Part shown: one piece after another, positions 30,753 through 41,228 of the stretch | Layout of the letters: each line of letters opens with the position of its first letter | Numbering within the stretch: position 1 is the stretch's first letter | From: Tritrichomonas musculus | Taxonomy: Eukaryota > Parabasalia > Tritrichomonadida > Tritrichomonadidae | Reading direction: 5' to 3' | Assembly: GCA_039105265.1 (NCBI GenBank) | Contig: JAPFFF010000012.1 | Location: 5,022,001-5,086,000 of the forward strand | DNA: 64,000 nucleotides | Translations under genes and position numbers: made by a program | The notes under the pieces: generated by a model | Seen by the model: the letters and a program-made list of their open reading frames with translations, nothing else | Database searches by the model: none | Told to the model about the DNA's origin: nothing

Positions 30753-32061
30753 CAGGGATGCTTATCGATAAACCGTTTTATTGGTCATCGGATGTTTATC
30801 GGTAATCCGATAATATCGATAAAAAACCGTCCGATGAATGATGAGTATCGATAAATACGTTTTTCTAACCGTCCGATAAATGGTCTTATCGGAAGGTAAC
30901 CGTCCGATAAATGGTCTCACGATCCGATGAATTGTAAAATTGTTATTGATAAATATCGATAAATTTTAAATTTTTTTTCAATTTTTATTGATATTTATCG
31001 ATAAAAAAATTATAATGCATTTTTTATTTATAAACATCGATAAAAAAATATAAATCATTAGTGATTTAATCAAGTATCATGTTAGACATTGATTTTACTA
31101 AGTTAACGCATTAAAAAAACCAAAAAATAATAACAAATAAGAATTCATAATTATTATTACTATTTTTACATTAATTGTATCTATTTAAAGTAAAAAGCAT
31201 TAAATTGATGGATGACAGCCAAAAATTTTATGAGGTATTGTCAATACAACAATTTGGATATATTAAATTCTTGACTTTTTAGATATACTATTATTGATCA
31301 ATGATTGACACCAAAAAACACTTGTAATAAGTCATAAATGACGAAATATTCACTTTCTTCAAGTAATCAATGAATTATATTAGTTGACTACTTTTGAATT
31401 GAAATACAAGAATTTTTATATTTCACATATCCACAGAAATAACAATTATAATTATTTTTTTTCAAAATTAATATATTATTTAAAACATAAATTTATTGGT
31501 AGCTCACTTTTCTTTAGAAAAAATAAAACTTTCTGATGATAAATATTATCTAGCATCAAATATTATTTTTTTTATTTTTTTATTAAGGTACAAATCTAGT
31601 ACGTTTAGAAACCGCAAAATTTTTTGACACTTTATTAAACTAAACGACATGTTATATAAAAAAAAATATTTTTATCATAAAAACTTTATAAAAAAAAATA
31701 AAGTTCAGAATTTCAAATCTGACACTCATTCAAAATAAAACTTTTTCAATAGGGTAAGGGGTCTCAAATATATAACGTTCTTTCTCTCAATTTATAACGT
31801 ACTAGATTTGTACCTTAAAAAACATTATAAACAAAGAAAATAACCATTATACACTTAAATTTTTAAAATCCGATTGTTGGTTCTTTCTAAAAAGTTATAT
31901 TTATCGGTAATTATCGGATCCAAAATTTTAATCAGATAAAAAATTTATCGATAAAATTTTTCATTTATCGATATTTATCTGTCATCGAAAGTTTATCAGA
32001 TAATATCGATATTCATTGGACGATCATAACCGTTATCGGATAATATCGATAAGCAACCCTG
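30753..32061. mobile_element. 1309-bp hAT-like element with 8-bp target duplication
   Basis: The termini are CAGGGATGCTTATCGATA at left and the complement of TATCGATAAGCAACCCTG at right, flanked by perfect 8-bp duplications CTTTTGGA (30745-30752 and 32062-32069). CAGGG ends and an 8-bp duplication are hAT hallmarks. About 200-300 bp inside each end are crowded with short repeats of TCGATAAA, CCGATAA and CCGATGA, as expected for subterminal transposase-binding boxes. No transposase ORF remains, so it is non-autonomous. Confidence 0.9.
31587..31814. mobile_element. 228-bp element with perfect 19-bp inverted ends and TTAA flanks
   Basis: GGTACAAATCTAGTACGTT at left and its exact reverse complement at right, both bordered by TTAA (31583-31586 and 31815-31818). 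TTAA duplication is typical of piggyBac-type insertion, though TTAA is common in AT-rich DNA. It is the innermost of three nested elements. Non-coding. Confidence 0.7.
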
Positions 32062-32910
32062 CTTTTGGAATAATCATTGGTTTAAGCATATCTATTTTTG
32101 ATAAGAATTTTTCTTGTAAAATTCCGTAAATTCTCGAGCTTTTAAGCAAAATTTAGACTGTTACATTGACGATTCTCCGTATCTAAATAATAATTCGCCT
32201 TTTAAGATGTTTCTTGCAAATATTATTCTATTTCATTTTTGAATTTATAGTTTTTCTTTTGATTATTGATAGGTATTCCTAATTTTAAGATCAACTGTTA
32301 ACCTTTGTGCAGTGCTTTTAGGCATTGAAAACTCAAAATCTTTGAGAAATTTTGATATTTGTAAAATTAATATTAAAAGGTTTCGTAAAGTTTTAAAAAG
32401 AATAAAGCGATATTTCATTTGTCTGTTTTGATCTATTTTTGTACCATATTCTTCTTATTTTTCTATCATATATATATATTTGTTGAATGTTCCTAAAGAT
32501 GTATCAAATTTATAAACGATTTGTCTTTGTATACAACTAGTTCCAGTTTAAGAAGCAATTTTTAATTGTTTTGGTAAAGAAATTTGCTGAGTTATTAAAA
32601 GATTTTGTTTTCCACTTTTATCACAATTTTTTTCAATAGGTGTTCGAAGCCTTTTGAATTCAACTTTATATTGTTTGAAAATTTTGAATACTAATTCCTT
32701 TTTTTTTAACAATTATAATTTGAAATAAGAATTAAATTATATTTATATTTTATCAAGTAAAATAATATTAAATAATATAACATTTAAAATTATCCTTTTA
32801 TTTGAATAAAAATACTTTTTATTATATCAATATTTTAATTAATTGTTAAAATATTAATCTTGTTTAAAAAAGAATAACCTATTGAAAATATTTTGAACAA
32901 TAAACAAAAT

Positions 32911-35886
32911 ATGAGTGAAAGAGAAGATGATATATCGCAATATATAATTGATGTATCGGATTATAACAAAATACTACCAAGTTTTGGCTCTGGTACCTAT
33001 GGTAATATTGCTACATTCTGCCATAAAAATAGCCAAATTGCCGAATTTGCAGGAAAGGAGTACGATATGAATAATGAAAAAGCCCTCACTAGTTTTTTAC
33101 GAGAAATTTATATTTTAACATCTGATTATCCCACCATTTTACAACTCAAAGGCTGGAGTGTAATTGATAAAGTTATAGTCATGTTGGATCTTATGCAAAA
33201 AGGATCTTTGTATAATATAATACATGAAAATGACCCAGAATTAACACCAACAAACAAACAAATCATATTATACGGGATATCGAAAGGAATGGATTTTTTA
33301 CATTCCAAAAATATAATTAATCGCGACTTAAACCCATCAAATATTTTATTAGACGATAATTTGCATCCCAAAATAATAGATTTTAATTTTTCAAAATTTA
33401 CATCTAATATCCTAGATACAAATCAATCTCAATCATATCCTATGAATGTACATAGAGCACCAGAAATGAACAAAAATAATTACAATGCAAAAGTCGATGT
33501 TTATTCATTTGGAGTTATATTTTACGAACTCATTATTGATAGAATATTACAAAGAAGACAAGAAATCAATTTTCAAGATGAAAAAGTGCCACCAAATTTC
33601 AAGCATCAAATTGAAGAATGTTTAACCGACGATTTCGAAAAAAGACCCAGTTTTAAAGAAATTTCTGAATTTCTTCGAACCAATTTTTTGCCAGACGTTG
33701 ATGAAGATGAATTTCAGAAATACGTTAAAGAATTGGATAATGTCAAACCGAAAGAAACATTAATTGAAATGTCTAAAGAAGATGATTTATATGATCACTT
33801 TTATCAGCTTGGATCATCCCTAAAGGATGGACAAAACAAAGATGATTTATTTAGAGCAGCAAATTTATTCAAAGTTGCAGCTGGATTGTGTCTCATGAAA
33901 TCAAAAAAAACTTCAGATGATAAAGTTCAACAAGTCTCTGAAAATGCTTCAGAAGAATACAAAGAAGCATTGAAAAAGCTTGAAAGAAAAGATGAAGAAA
34001 TGGTCCTTTCAATGAAATTATATAATCAAAAGCAAGAACAACAAGAAAATCCAAATAATCAATCATTAGTAAGTGATGATGATCAAGGTGTTTATTCCAT
34101 TATTCCAAATATTTTTAGATTTCATCCTCTAGATCAGGAAGCAAAAGCGATCTTTTATGTTAACAAAGTAGATTTTGAAAAAAATAAATTATATGTTTTT
34201 GACCGAGACTTCAATTATTCATATTTGATTCAAATAATTGGAGACTTGCCAGAAGATCAAAAAAAAATTCTTAGAATTCACTCACTTATTGTTTCAGAAA
34301 AGCTAAAAGTGCCTACTCAGAGAAATAAACTTTCATTTCAAGTTAAAATAAATGATGATGATCCACCTGACATTCCATATTTTCGTTATCCAAAAATTGA
34401 TGAAATATATCAATTTGGAATAATCACCGATTTTCTAACTATTCAATCCAAAAAACTATATAAGTGCTACCTAAATATTATTGCAGCTGTAAATAAAGAT
34501 TCTTATAAAGAAAATGACAGTGATAACACTTATATTAGTGTTAAAATAATTGATGCATTTTACCAAAATATGACGGCTACTTTTTTCTCCCCAATCAAAG
34601 AAACTTTGAAAGATATAATTGAAAACCCTAATTTTAAACCATCTACACCAATACTTTTTCAAAATGTTGAATTCAGTCATATGTGTGGCATAATTTCAAT
34701 GAATAGCACAGAAAGTACTTATATTCATGAAATAGAAAATGACCAACTTTCTAAGATATATGAAGAATCATTTACCGAAGCAAGAAAAGGCAAACCTTAC
34801 AGCCGTGTTTATGTAAAGCCACAATTTTCAACAATTGATGGAATTAAACAACCTCCAAACAAGAATGAAGGAAAAACATATGAAGTAATTGGCAGAATAA
34901 ATTCAATTGAATTAAACGAAAAAAGTATTGAATATGTTCATTTGGATCAAAACATCTATGATAAAAAATTAGTAAAATATGATAAATTCGATGATTCTGA
35001 AGGAAAGTATCATTATGTTGATAAAGGAGAAAGCGGAGATCAATCTCTAGAAATGATTCCAATATTTACACTTTCAGTAGAAATAGCAGACTCAGTCAAA
35101 TCTGACTCAAAAAAGGAAGCAATCACAAGTGTACCAGAAGTTGTAAATTATCTTTTGGGTCGTCCAGTTGATGACACTTCGCTTTCATTATTTGCACAAT
35201 ATGGACCAAAAAAAGAGTTCAGAAAAAATATTGAAAAATATATTTCCGAAAACAAAAAATTGAATCTTACATTGAGGATGATTTTGAGAATTTATAATTG
35301 GGGAGACATCAACAAATATGCCATAAGAATTGAAAAAATCATTGAGAATGAAGATGAAATGCAAAAAGCAAATCAATTGAGAACTGAATGCAAGAAAGAA
35401 AAAGATCTAGAAAAGAAGAAAGAATTGTTTAAAAAATCATTCAATATCTTTTTAAATGAAGTGAAAATATTTAATTCATTTGAAGCTAAATATCAATGTG
35501 CATTAATGAGTTTTAAAAATGAAGAATTGGTGTATTTAGACAAGGATAATGACGGCATATTAAATATCAAGAAAATCTGGAAAATTTTGAAATATGCTGC
35601 AGATAATAATTATAAGCACGATTCAGCTCTTCAATATTTCGAATTTCTCAATAAAAATGAACTAGATGATCATAATAAGTGGGAATATATGCGTATGGCA
35701 GCAGAAAAAGGATGTGACAAAGAGACACAATACAAATATGGCGAATATTTGTATAATCAAGGTAGAACAGATGAAGGATTAAAATATATTAAAAAGGCTG
35801 ATGAGAATGGATATACAAAGGCAAGTATTTTTCTGAATCAAAGAATTGATAAAGAAAGAAACAGCAAAATCTCTCCAAAAGATTAA
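32911..35886 (+). CDS. K2: degenerate kinase fused to RPA-like OB folds and Sel1 repeats
   Basis: The protein has 991 aa from the first ATG (MSEREDDISQYIIDVSDY); the open frame runs six codons further upstream without ATG. The order is the same as K1: degenerate kinase with GSGTYG, NRDLNPSN and DFNFSK, a linker, RPA-like A/B/C OB folds at about 395-830, then Sel1-like helices. The OB-B-like strand pair KIIDAFYQNMTATFF corresponds to the MDTSGKVVTATLWG strand pair of RPA70 as I remember it. In the C-like fold the zinc positions read YVHLDQNIYDKK and YHYVDK, so no ligands remain. K2 is almost identical to K3 up to about residue 630, but its last OB fold segment (GIKQPPNKNEGKTYEVIG, ADSVKSDSKKEAITSVPEV) matches K4 instead. 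The upstream 240 bp match those of K3 and K4. Confidence 0.8.
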   Translation: MSEREDDISQYIIDVSDYNKILPSFGSGTYGNIATFCHKNSQIAEFAGKEYDMNNEKALTSFLREIYILTSDYPTILQLKGWSVIDKVIVMLDLMQKGSLYNIIHENDPELTPTNKQIILYGISKGMDFLHSKNIINRDLNPSNILLDDNLHPKIIDFNFSKFTSNILDTNQSQSYPMNVHRAPEMNKNNYNAKVDVYSFGVIFYELIIDRILQRRQEINFQDEKVPPNFKHQIEECLTDDFEKRPSFKEISEFLRTNFLPDVDEDEFQKYVKELDNVKPKETLIEMSKEDDLYDHFYQLGSSLKDGQNKDDLFRAANLFKVAAGLCLMKSKKTSDDKVQQVSENASEEYKEALKKLERKDEEMVLSMKLYNQKQEQQENPNNQSLVSDDDQGVYSIIPNIFRFHPLDQEAKAIFYVNKVDFEKNKLYVFDRDFNYSYLIQIIGDLPEDQKKILRIHSLIVSEKLKVPTQRNKLSFQVKINDDDPPDIPYFRYPKIDEIYQFGIITDFLTIQSKKLYKCYLNIIAAVNKDSYKENDSDNTYISVKIIDAFYQNMTATFFSPIKETLKDIIENPNFKPSTPILFQNVEFSHMCGIISMNSTESTYIHEIENDQLSKIYEESFTEARKGKPYSRVYVKPQFSTIDGIKQPPNKNEGKTYEVIGRINSIELNEKSIEYVHLDQNIYDKKLVKYDKFDDSEGKYHYVDKGESGDQSLEMIPIFTLSVEIADSVKSDSKKEAITSVPEVVNYLLGRPVDDTSLSLFAQYGPKKEFRKNIEKYISENKKLNLTLRMILRIYNWGDINKYAIRIEKIIENEDEMQKANQLRTECKKEKDLEKKKELFKKSFNIFLNEVKIFNSFEAKYQCALMSFKNEELVYLDKDNDGILNIKKIWKILKYAADNNYKHDSALQYFEFLNKNELDDHNKWEYMRMAAEKGCDKETQYKYGEYLYNQGRTDEGLKYIKKADENGYTKASIFLNQRIDKERNSKISPKD

Positions 35887-36049
35887 TTTTAATTTAAAAG
35901 TTATAGTCAAACATTAAAATACTTTTTTTTATTTCCTTCTTTCTTTTATTTCATATTTTTAAGCAATAAAATATTTTTGTTTATATAAGTAAATATTTGA
36001 GATTATGTTTTAAAAAAATGAGAAATTGATTCAAATAAAAACTTCACAA

Positions 36050-36208
36050 ATGGCCAAATTTATTGAATATAGTGTTTATTCACATTGTAAATCATTGAAG
36101 AAAATAATAGTTCCTTCTTCTGTAATAGAAATAGGTACTTTTGATTTTAGTTCTTGTATTGGCTTGAAAGAACTTATAATTTCTCCAATCGTAATCAAAA
36201 TTGAATAA
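36050..36208 (+). pseudogene. Short BspA-type LRR piece (array copy 2)
   Basis: 52 codons, the same two LRR units as the copy after K1 with one residue changed (KELIIS for KELVIS). Same relation to its kinase gene. Fragment or micro-gene cannot be decided. Confidence 0.5.
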
Positions 36209-36269
36209 AGAATTTTTAGTCATTGTTGATCATCAGGACATGCTGTTATACATATACTAATCCTTTTAT

Positions 36270-36271
<2 letters not shown>

Positions 36272-36312
<41 letters not shown>
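36272..36312. repeat. Homopolymer T41
   Basis: Run of 41 thymines. It marks the left limit of about 2.2 kb present in this unit but absent from the K1 and K3 units. Confidence 0.9.
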
Positions 36313-36313
<1 letters not shown>

Positions 36314-36808
36314 AAAAGAAAAATTGAATATTATAACGTTCTAAAAAATTGTTTCATATATATCTCAAAAAAATAAATAATAAATTTAAAAATAAATATG
36401 ATCTATATTATTATTATTTGATTAAAGAAAAGGTTTTAAAATATGAAGAAAAAATAAGATGGTAAAAAAATAATATGTTTAAGATATCTAAAATGTAATT
36501 AGGATAGCCAAAAATAAATTGTGGATATTTGTACGCATATATATGAGTATTGTTTTGATATGTTTTATTTCGTCATAATAGCATAAATTTCTATCACGAT
36601 TCCCGTTAGGAAGCATTAAATTTTATAGTTTTTTTGATATCACAAATGATGTGAAGTGATTTTTTATTAAAAATAAAAATATCTTTAGAATATTATAAAA
36701 TATCTCTATTCTATTATCAAAAAAAGTTATAAATATTATATTTATTTAAAATAAATCATTTTTTCAAAAACTATTTTCATAGTACTTATGTAAAAAAATA
36801 TTTATATA
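36313..36808. other. Unit-specific extra DNA, no gene seen
   Basis: AT-rich sequence found only in the K2-H2 interval. Together with 38055-38510 it flanks the TA-bordered element. I found no terminal repeats for a larger insertion. Confidence 0.4.
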
Positions 36809-36810
36809 TA

Positions 36811-38052
36811 GTCCTGTCTAAAAGTGGCCACCCTCTCAATTTAGTTGCCACGGTGTCAGATTAATTCAAAAAGTTAAAAAATATAATCTTATGTATTAGA
36901 AAAATTTTTTCATATAAATAATAAGACTTTTTACAAAAAAATAGTAAAAAGCAGAATAAGAAAATTAAAAAGGTTTATTAATAACGGTGATTTCAATAAA
37001 TTAATTGATAAAATATTAAAAAAAAAAAAAAGAATAAATGAAAGATAAAAGTGAATGTATACGTGTTGTTATTGTTTATTTGTTTGTTTGTTGTTTACAA
37101 GTGAATCATTATGATTCTCGTAGCATCTCATGAGTGTCGAAGAACGTAAGATAAAAGTGAATGTATACGTGTTGTTATTGTTTATTTGTTTGTGTTTAGT
37201 TGTTGTTTGTTTGTTTGTTTGTTGTTTACAAGTGAATCATTATGATTCTCGTAGCATCTCATGAGTGTCGAAGAACGTAAGATAAAAGTGAATGTATACG
37301 TGTTGTTATTGTTTATTTGTTTGTGTTTAGTTGTTGTTTGTTTGTTTGTTTGTTGTTTACAAGTGAATCATTATGATTCTCGTAGCATCTCATGAGTGTC
37401 GAAGAACGTTAGATAAAAGTGAATGTATACGTGTTATTATTGTTTATTTGTTTGTGTTTAGTTGTTGTTTGTTTGTTTGTTTGTTGTTTACAAGTGAATC
37501 ATTATGATTCTCGTAGCATCTCATGAGTGTCGAAGAGCATAAGATAAAAGTGAATGTATAAGCGCTGTTGCTGCTTATTTGTTTGTTGTCTATTGTTGAT
37601 CTTAAATTAAAGTGATAATGATATGAAAAAATGGTCTTGTTTTTTTTTTGATCAAATTTATTGACCTAAAATCAATAGAATCATTGAATTTCTATTGGTT
37701 TTTTTTTTTTTATTTAACCGTGGTCATAATTTTTTAAAAAATGTCGTTTTGCACCACTTGTATTTGAATGATAATACATTTTTTTGACAGTATTAAATAA
37801 AAGTTCGTTTATTTTTTAGTTTTTTTAAGAAAAAGTGGAAAATTGAGAGTATGCCATATTAAACCATTTGATTTTAAATGAGATTTTGATAATCTGACAT
37901 TTGCATGATCGCCACTAAAAAATAAAAAAATATTCTTCTGAATTTTTTTAAATTGTGAGTATGCCAATTTACCCCCTTTTGAATTTAATGAAATATAGGT
38001 GTCAAATCACCGTGGCCACTTAAAAGAGAGCGTGGCCACTTTTTGATAGGAC
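36811..38052. mobile_element. 1242-bp TA-flanked inverted-repeat element carrying a minisatellite
   Basis: The left end reads GTCCTGTCTAAAAGTGGCCA then CCCTCTC, and the right end (reverse complement) GTCCTATCAAAAAGTGGCCA then CGCTCTC. Pairing extends about 50 bp and includes a second GTTGCCACGGTG/GTGGCCACGGTG box. TA lies on both sides (36809-36810, 38053-38054). The GTGGCCAC boxes may be transposase sites. No transposase frame is seen. The interior is largely a 131-bp tandem repeat. Confidence 0.85.
37044..37575. repeat. 131-bp minisatellite, about four units
   Basis: GATAAAAGTGAATGTATA recurs at 37044, 37150, 37281, 37412 and 37543, giving spacings of 106, 131, 131 and 131 bp. Each unit contains a GTTT microsatellite and the block ATGATTCTCGTAGCATCTCA followed by TGAGTGTCGAAGA. 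The first unit is 25 bp shorter. Units are nearly identical, so expansion is recent. It lies wholly inside the TA-flanked element. Confidence 0.92.
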
Positions 38053-38054
38053 TA

Positions 38055-38609
38055 TATCAAATTATTTTTAAAAATACAAATATCGCAAAATTCACAAGAC
38101 GAAAATAAAATCAAATCATTAATAGCAATTATAAAGTATTATTTGAACTATATTTTTAATGGCGATCCAAAATTTTGGGCCAAAATTGCTTTGCAGTTGT
38201 TATGAATTTTCGTTTTTTATTTTTTCTATTTAACTCATCAAATAACGATATACAGCAAATATTTCTTGAGAATTATCAATTTTTATTAGGTATATTTATA
38301 TAAATTTATGATAATTCTTGTTTATGTCCAATCCATTAATAAGATATCTTCAAAATTAAATATCTGAAAAAAATTTCAAAATCGAGAAAACTAGATAAAA
38401 TAGCAACCAATTTTTGGTATTAGTTTAATATTAATTAAAATTCACCGGAAAAATTACACTTACAATCTATTTTTATTCAAAAAAAAAAATTATTTTGAGT
38501 GTCTCCCATATTTCTTTTTACAAATTAAAACTCTCAAAATTATGATTTTTTTATTGGATTGAAAGTTTATTAAAATATGAATCAACTCTTTTTTATGACG
38601 TTCTTTTCA
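38055..38609. other. Unit-specific extra DNA and H2 3' flank
   Basis: AT-rich with no gene. From about 38511 the sequence rejoins the common unit (CTTTTTACAAATTAAAACTC). Confidence 0.4.
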
Positions 38610-40196
38610 TTAAACAGTAAAAATATCGACATAAATACCTGAAATTCTAAAATAATCTTTTTCTATTCTGACTCCAAAAATTTTTTTGTTAATTTCAAAG
38701 TTATGTATTTGCTCAATCCATTTAATTAATAATTTTTTGTCTTCATAAAAAGCAATTTCTTTTGTAATGTTACTCATTCTATCATATTTTTCACTAAATT
38801 GAAAAACGTCTTTTGCTATTTCAACTGGTCTTGATATTACATTTTTTGAAACAAAATCCAATATATTTAATTTATTGGTTGTACCAATATCTGATATGAC
38901 ATCTTTTAATTGATCATCAATTTCATCTATAAAGTTAAATAGATCTTTAATAAGCTTATCATGTTCATTTTGCAAATTTATTAATAAACGATGATACTTA
39001 TCAGAAAGAGATTTATAATAAAGTGATCTCTTTTTATCATTCTTTTCTAAATCACTAGTATCATTATGTACAAATGGATCTTTGATTATATTTTGTATTT
39101 CATTGCAGATTTGCAAAGAAAATGGAATAATTTTTTGCTTTTTAATTGTAAATATATTTTGTGCTGAATTCTGCGCATTTGGGAAAAAATGAATTCCTAA
39201 AAAAGTTAAATCTGAATTCGAATAAAGGCCAATTCCATTAATAGAAATTTTTAATGCTGCTACTGATATCATATAAGCGATTTTTATAAATATATTTTCT
39301 CTTTCTTTTGGATTTTTTTGATTAAAGAGGAACTCGATAAAATCTATTTCCATTTTAGGGTTTTTATTGATTTCTTTCATCATTACTGCTATTTCTTTGA
39401 CAATCTGGAGGTTTTGTAGTTCACCATTTATTTGATTGATATTTGATATTACTGAATCCAAAATATCAAGAGAATTATTTTCATTGTTACTAATTACTTT
39501 AATTATTTTTTTAACAAGATAAAAAATGGAGGATGATTTATTATCGACACGATAATCGGTAACATCACTAATTTCGTTGATATTATATTTCAATACTTTA
39601 AATTGGCAAGGTTCTTGTTCAATTACATATTTATAAATTTTTTTGGCGCAAGATAATGAAGGAATTATTAGTTCTTTGATAATAAATATTTTGTCTTTAA
39701 TCGATCCTCTATATGCATTTAAATATGTTTGCTCAGTTTGCTGTGAAAAATTCAAAGCTGCTTTAAAAATCGAAGAAGGCCTTTTCCACATATCATGGTA
39801 TATTTTTTCTTGTTTAATTGAAAGATATGGTTGTAATGCATCAATATCATATGGACTTTTCTTTGTTTTTGAATTCATATATGATTGAAATACATTTAAT
39901 GCATCTTCACGTGAATGAATAATTTGAAATTCAGTTAATAATAAACGAACAAGAGATTTTTTCTCTTCATAAAAAATTTTTACTGATGATACAGGTAAAA
40001 TTACTTTCATTTCTGAAGATCCTGCTATTTGGCTTGCAATGCAAGGTATTTTTGTTGGTTGAGGATAGTTCGGTATTTCTCTCAAAGGTTTCGGCAAAAG
40101 TCTGATTAAATGAGTAGCTTTTATTTCAGAGTACAATTCATCTTGGAAACGTTGGAAGAATTGCATAACAGATGGCAAAGAATTTTGCAACATCAT
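38610..40196 (-). CDS. H2: unrecognised helical protein, 528 aa
   Basis: I do not recognise the family. The protein is predicted almost entirely helical, Lys/Ile/Asn-rich, starting MMLQNSLPSVMQFFQRFQDE with a Pro-rich stretch at about 35-50 (LLPKPLREIPNYPQPTKIP). No signal peptide; a weakly hydrophobic segment at about 308-325 (KIAYMISVAALKISINGIG) is too polar to call a membrane span. It is convergent with K2 and divergent from the 64-aa membrane peptide gene, with about 130 bp between the two starts. It is about 98 percent identical to H3 and partly deleted after K1. The minus-strand TCATTA initiator-like motif has +1 at 40216, 20 nt before the ATG. Its constant pairing with the kinase genes could mean a shared pathway, or simply joint duplication. 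Confidence 0.75.
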   Translation of the reverse strand: MMLQNSLPSVMQFFQRFQDELYSEIKATHLIRLLPKPLREIPNYPQPTKIPCIASQIAGSSEMKVILPVSSVKIFYEEKKSLVRLLLTEFQIIHSREDALNVFQSYMNSKTKKSPYDIDALQPYLSIKQEKIYHDMWKRPSSIFKAALNFSQQTEQTYLNAYRGSIKDKIFIIKELIIPSLSCAKKIYKYVIEQEPCQFKVLKYNINEISDVTDYRVDNKSSSIFYLVKKIIKVISNNENNSLDILDSVISNINQINGELQNLQIVKEIAVMMKEINKNPKMEIDFIEFLFNQKNPKERENIFIKIAYMISVAALKISINGIGLYSNSDLTFLGIHFFPNAQNSAQNIFTIKKQKIIPFSLQICNEIQNIIKDPFVHNDTSDLEKNDKKRSLYYKSLSDKYHRLLINLQNEHDKLIKDLFNFIDEIDDQLKDVISDIGTTNKLNILDFVSKNVISRPVEIAKDVFQFSEKYDRMSNITKEIAFYEDKKLLIKWIEQIHNFEINKKIFGVRIEKDYFRISGIYVDIFTV

Positions 40197-40314
40197 ATAA
40201 CTTTAAATAAATTAATGATTTGAAAAACAATGCCACATTTAATAAATAATTCAAATATTTGATAAAAAATTGTGCCATTGCTTGTGTCTTATTTTTGATA
40301 TATAAAAAAAAAAA

Positions 40315-40320
40315 TCATTT
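40315..40320 (+). promoter_or_regulatory. Initiator-like TCATTT
   Basis: TCATTTATTT with +1 A at 40317, 11 nt before ATG 40328. This is a near-ideal trichomonad spacing that fixes the start of the 64-aa membrane peptide. Confidence 0.6.
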
Positions 40321-40327
40321 ATTTAAA

Positions 40328-40522
40328 ATGGGAAGTGCTGGAAGTGCTGTTGGACTTAGCGCTGGAGCAATTGGTGGAATAGCATCGGCAGTAGCTGTGG
40401 GGGCGATAATCATTGTTGGAGGTATATTTATAATAGCATTTTCACGTTCTGATACTTTACATGGCGATCCACCAAAATTAACTGATAATCAACTTGAAGT
40501 AGAGTCAATAGGAAGAAAATAG
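40328..40522 (+). CDS. 64-aa glycine-rich single-span membrane peptide (copy 1)
   Basis: The product starts MGSAGSAVGLSAGAIGG. One long hydrophobic span at about 9-38 (rich in Gly, Ala, Ile, Val, with GxxxG-like spacing) is followed by a polar tail SRSDTLHGDPPKLTDNQLEVE. It has the look of a single-pass or pore-like membrane peptide. No known family. The start is set by the initiator 11 nt upstream; the frame is open earlier but has no ATG. It is divergent from H2 and upstream of K3. A second copy with four changed residues exists at 46515. Retention of the frame in both copies suggests that it is a real gene. Confidence 0.65.
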   Translation: MGSAGSAVGLSAGAIGGIASAVAVGAIIIVGGIFIIAFSRSDTLHGDPPKLTDNQLEVESIGRK

Positions 40523-41228
40523 TTTTTTATCATATTTATTGATAAAATGTGAAGATTTTATCTCTATTTATTTTTTTTTATCGTCACAGATATTCAATAA
40601 ACAGAAAATAATATTGAAAATAGATTTTTGATTACATTATTTATTTGGAAAAAGCTAAATTTGTATGTTGATACAATTTTAATGCTTGGAATTTTAATTA
40701 TATTTAAATATATTCTAGAATTTATTCTTGTTATTAAATGTCACTAAAAGGATCAACTGAAGTGGAGTTTCATCCTTCATTGAATCCTTTGATTGTTTTT
40801 TCATTGGGAATTTCACAAATTGTTGTATTCTAAAATTGTGAATAATCTCTCTTCAATACATGAATATGTTTAATAATCATTAAAATATATTAAAATATAT
40901 TAAAATAATATAAGTTAAATACAGATTGAATGTTGAGATATTAATAAAAACAATACAAATAATTTTGAAAACATTATAAAATTTATATTGTTTGAAAATT
41001 TTGAATACTAATTCCTTTTTTTTTTAACAATTATTTTTTGAAATAAGAATTAAATTATATTTATATTTTATCATGTAAAATAATATTAAATAATATAACA
41101 TTTAAAATTATCCTTTTATATGAATAAAAATACTTTTTATTATATCAATATTTTAATTAATTGTTAAAATATTAATCTTGTTTAAAAAAGAATAACCTAT
41201 TGAAAATATTTTGAACAATAAACAAAAT
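40523..41228. other. K3 upstream region
   Basis: AT-rich spacer containing a 3' scrap of the tubby-like gene (40759-40827) and, at about 40985, the undisturbed insertion site of the 2277-bp element. It is almost identical to the K4 upstream region. Confidence 0.6.
40759..40827 (+). pseudogene. Tubby-like gene 3' scrap, copy 1
   Basis: About 69 bp matching the end of the tubby-like gene at about 24653-24720 (EVE.HPSLNPLIVFSLGISQIV). It ends earlier than the copy at 46946, where further 3' flank survives. It shows that the duplicated unit's left border once lay in the tubby-like gene. Confidence 0.85.

Larger units (their letters stand above)
30390..32666. mobile_element. 2277-bp TA-flanked inverted-repeat element (nested host for others)
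   Basis: The left end AAGTTGGATTCAAAAAGCTT and the right end (reverse complement AAGTTGAATTCAAAAGGCTT) pair well. The flanks are TA at 30388-30389 and 32667-32668. The empty site is preserved upstream of K3 (about 40985) and K4 as ATAAAATTTATATTGTTTG. The ends resemble those of the 154-bp MITE, so they are one family. Inside lie a 154-bp MITE and a 1309-bp hAT-like element. The remaining 570 bp at 32070-32640 contain only a broken, possibly coding minus-strand stretch (FSMPKSTAQRLTV) that could be helix-turn-helix transposase debris, but this is weak. Confidence 0.88.

Noticed and set aside
32070-32640. Transposase of the 2277-bp element on the minus strand
   Set aside because: Only a short stretch (FSMPKSTAQRLTV) looks like helix-turn-helix. 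Stops are frequent and no DDE motif was seen, so it is mentioned only as possible debris.
37044-37575. Regular repeats considered as a CRISPR array
   Set aside because: Units are contiguous 131-bp copies without unique spacers, in a eukaryotic transposon. This is a minisatellite.
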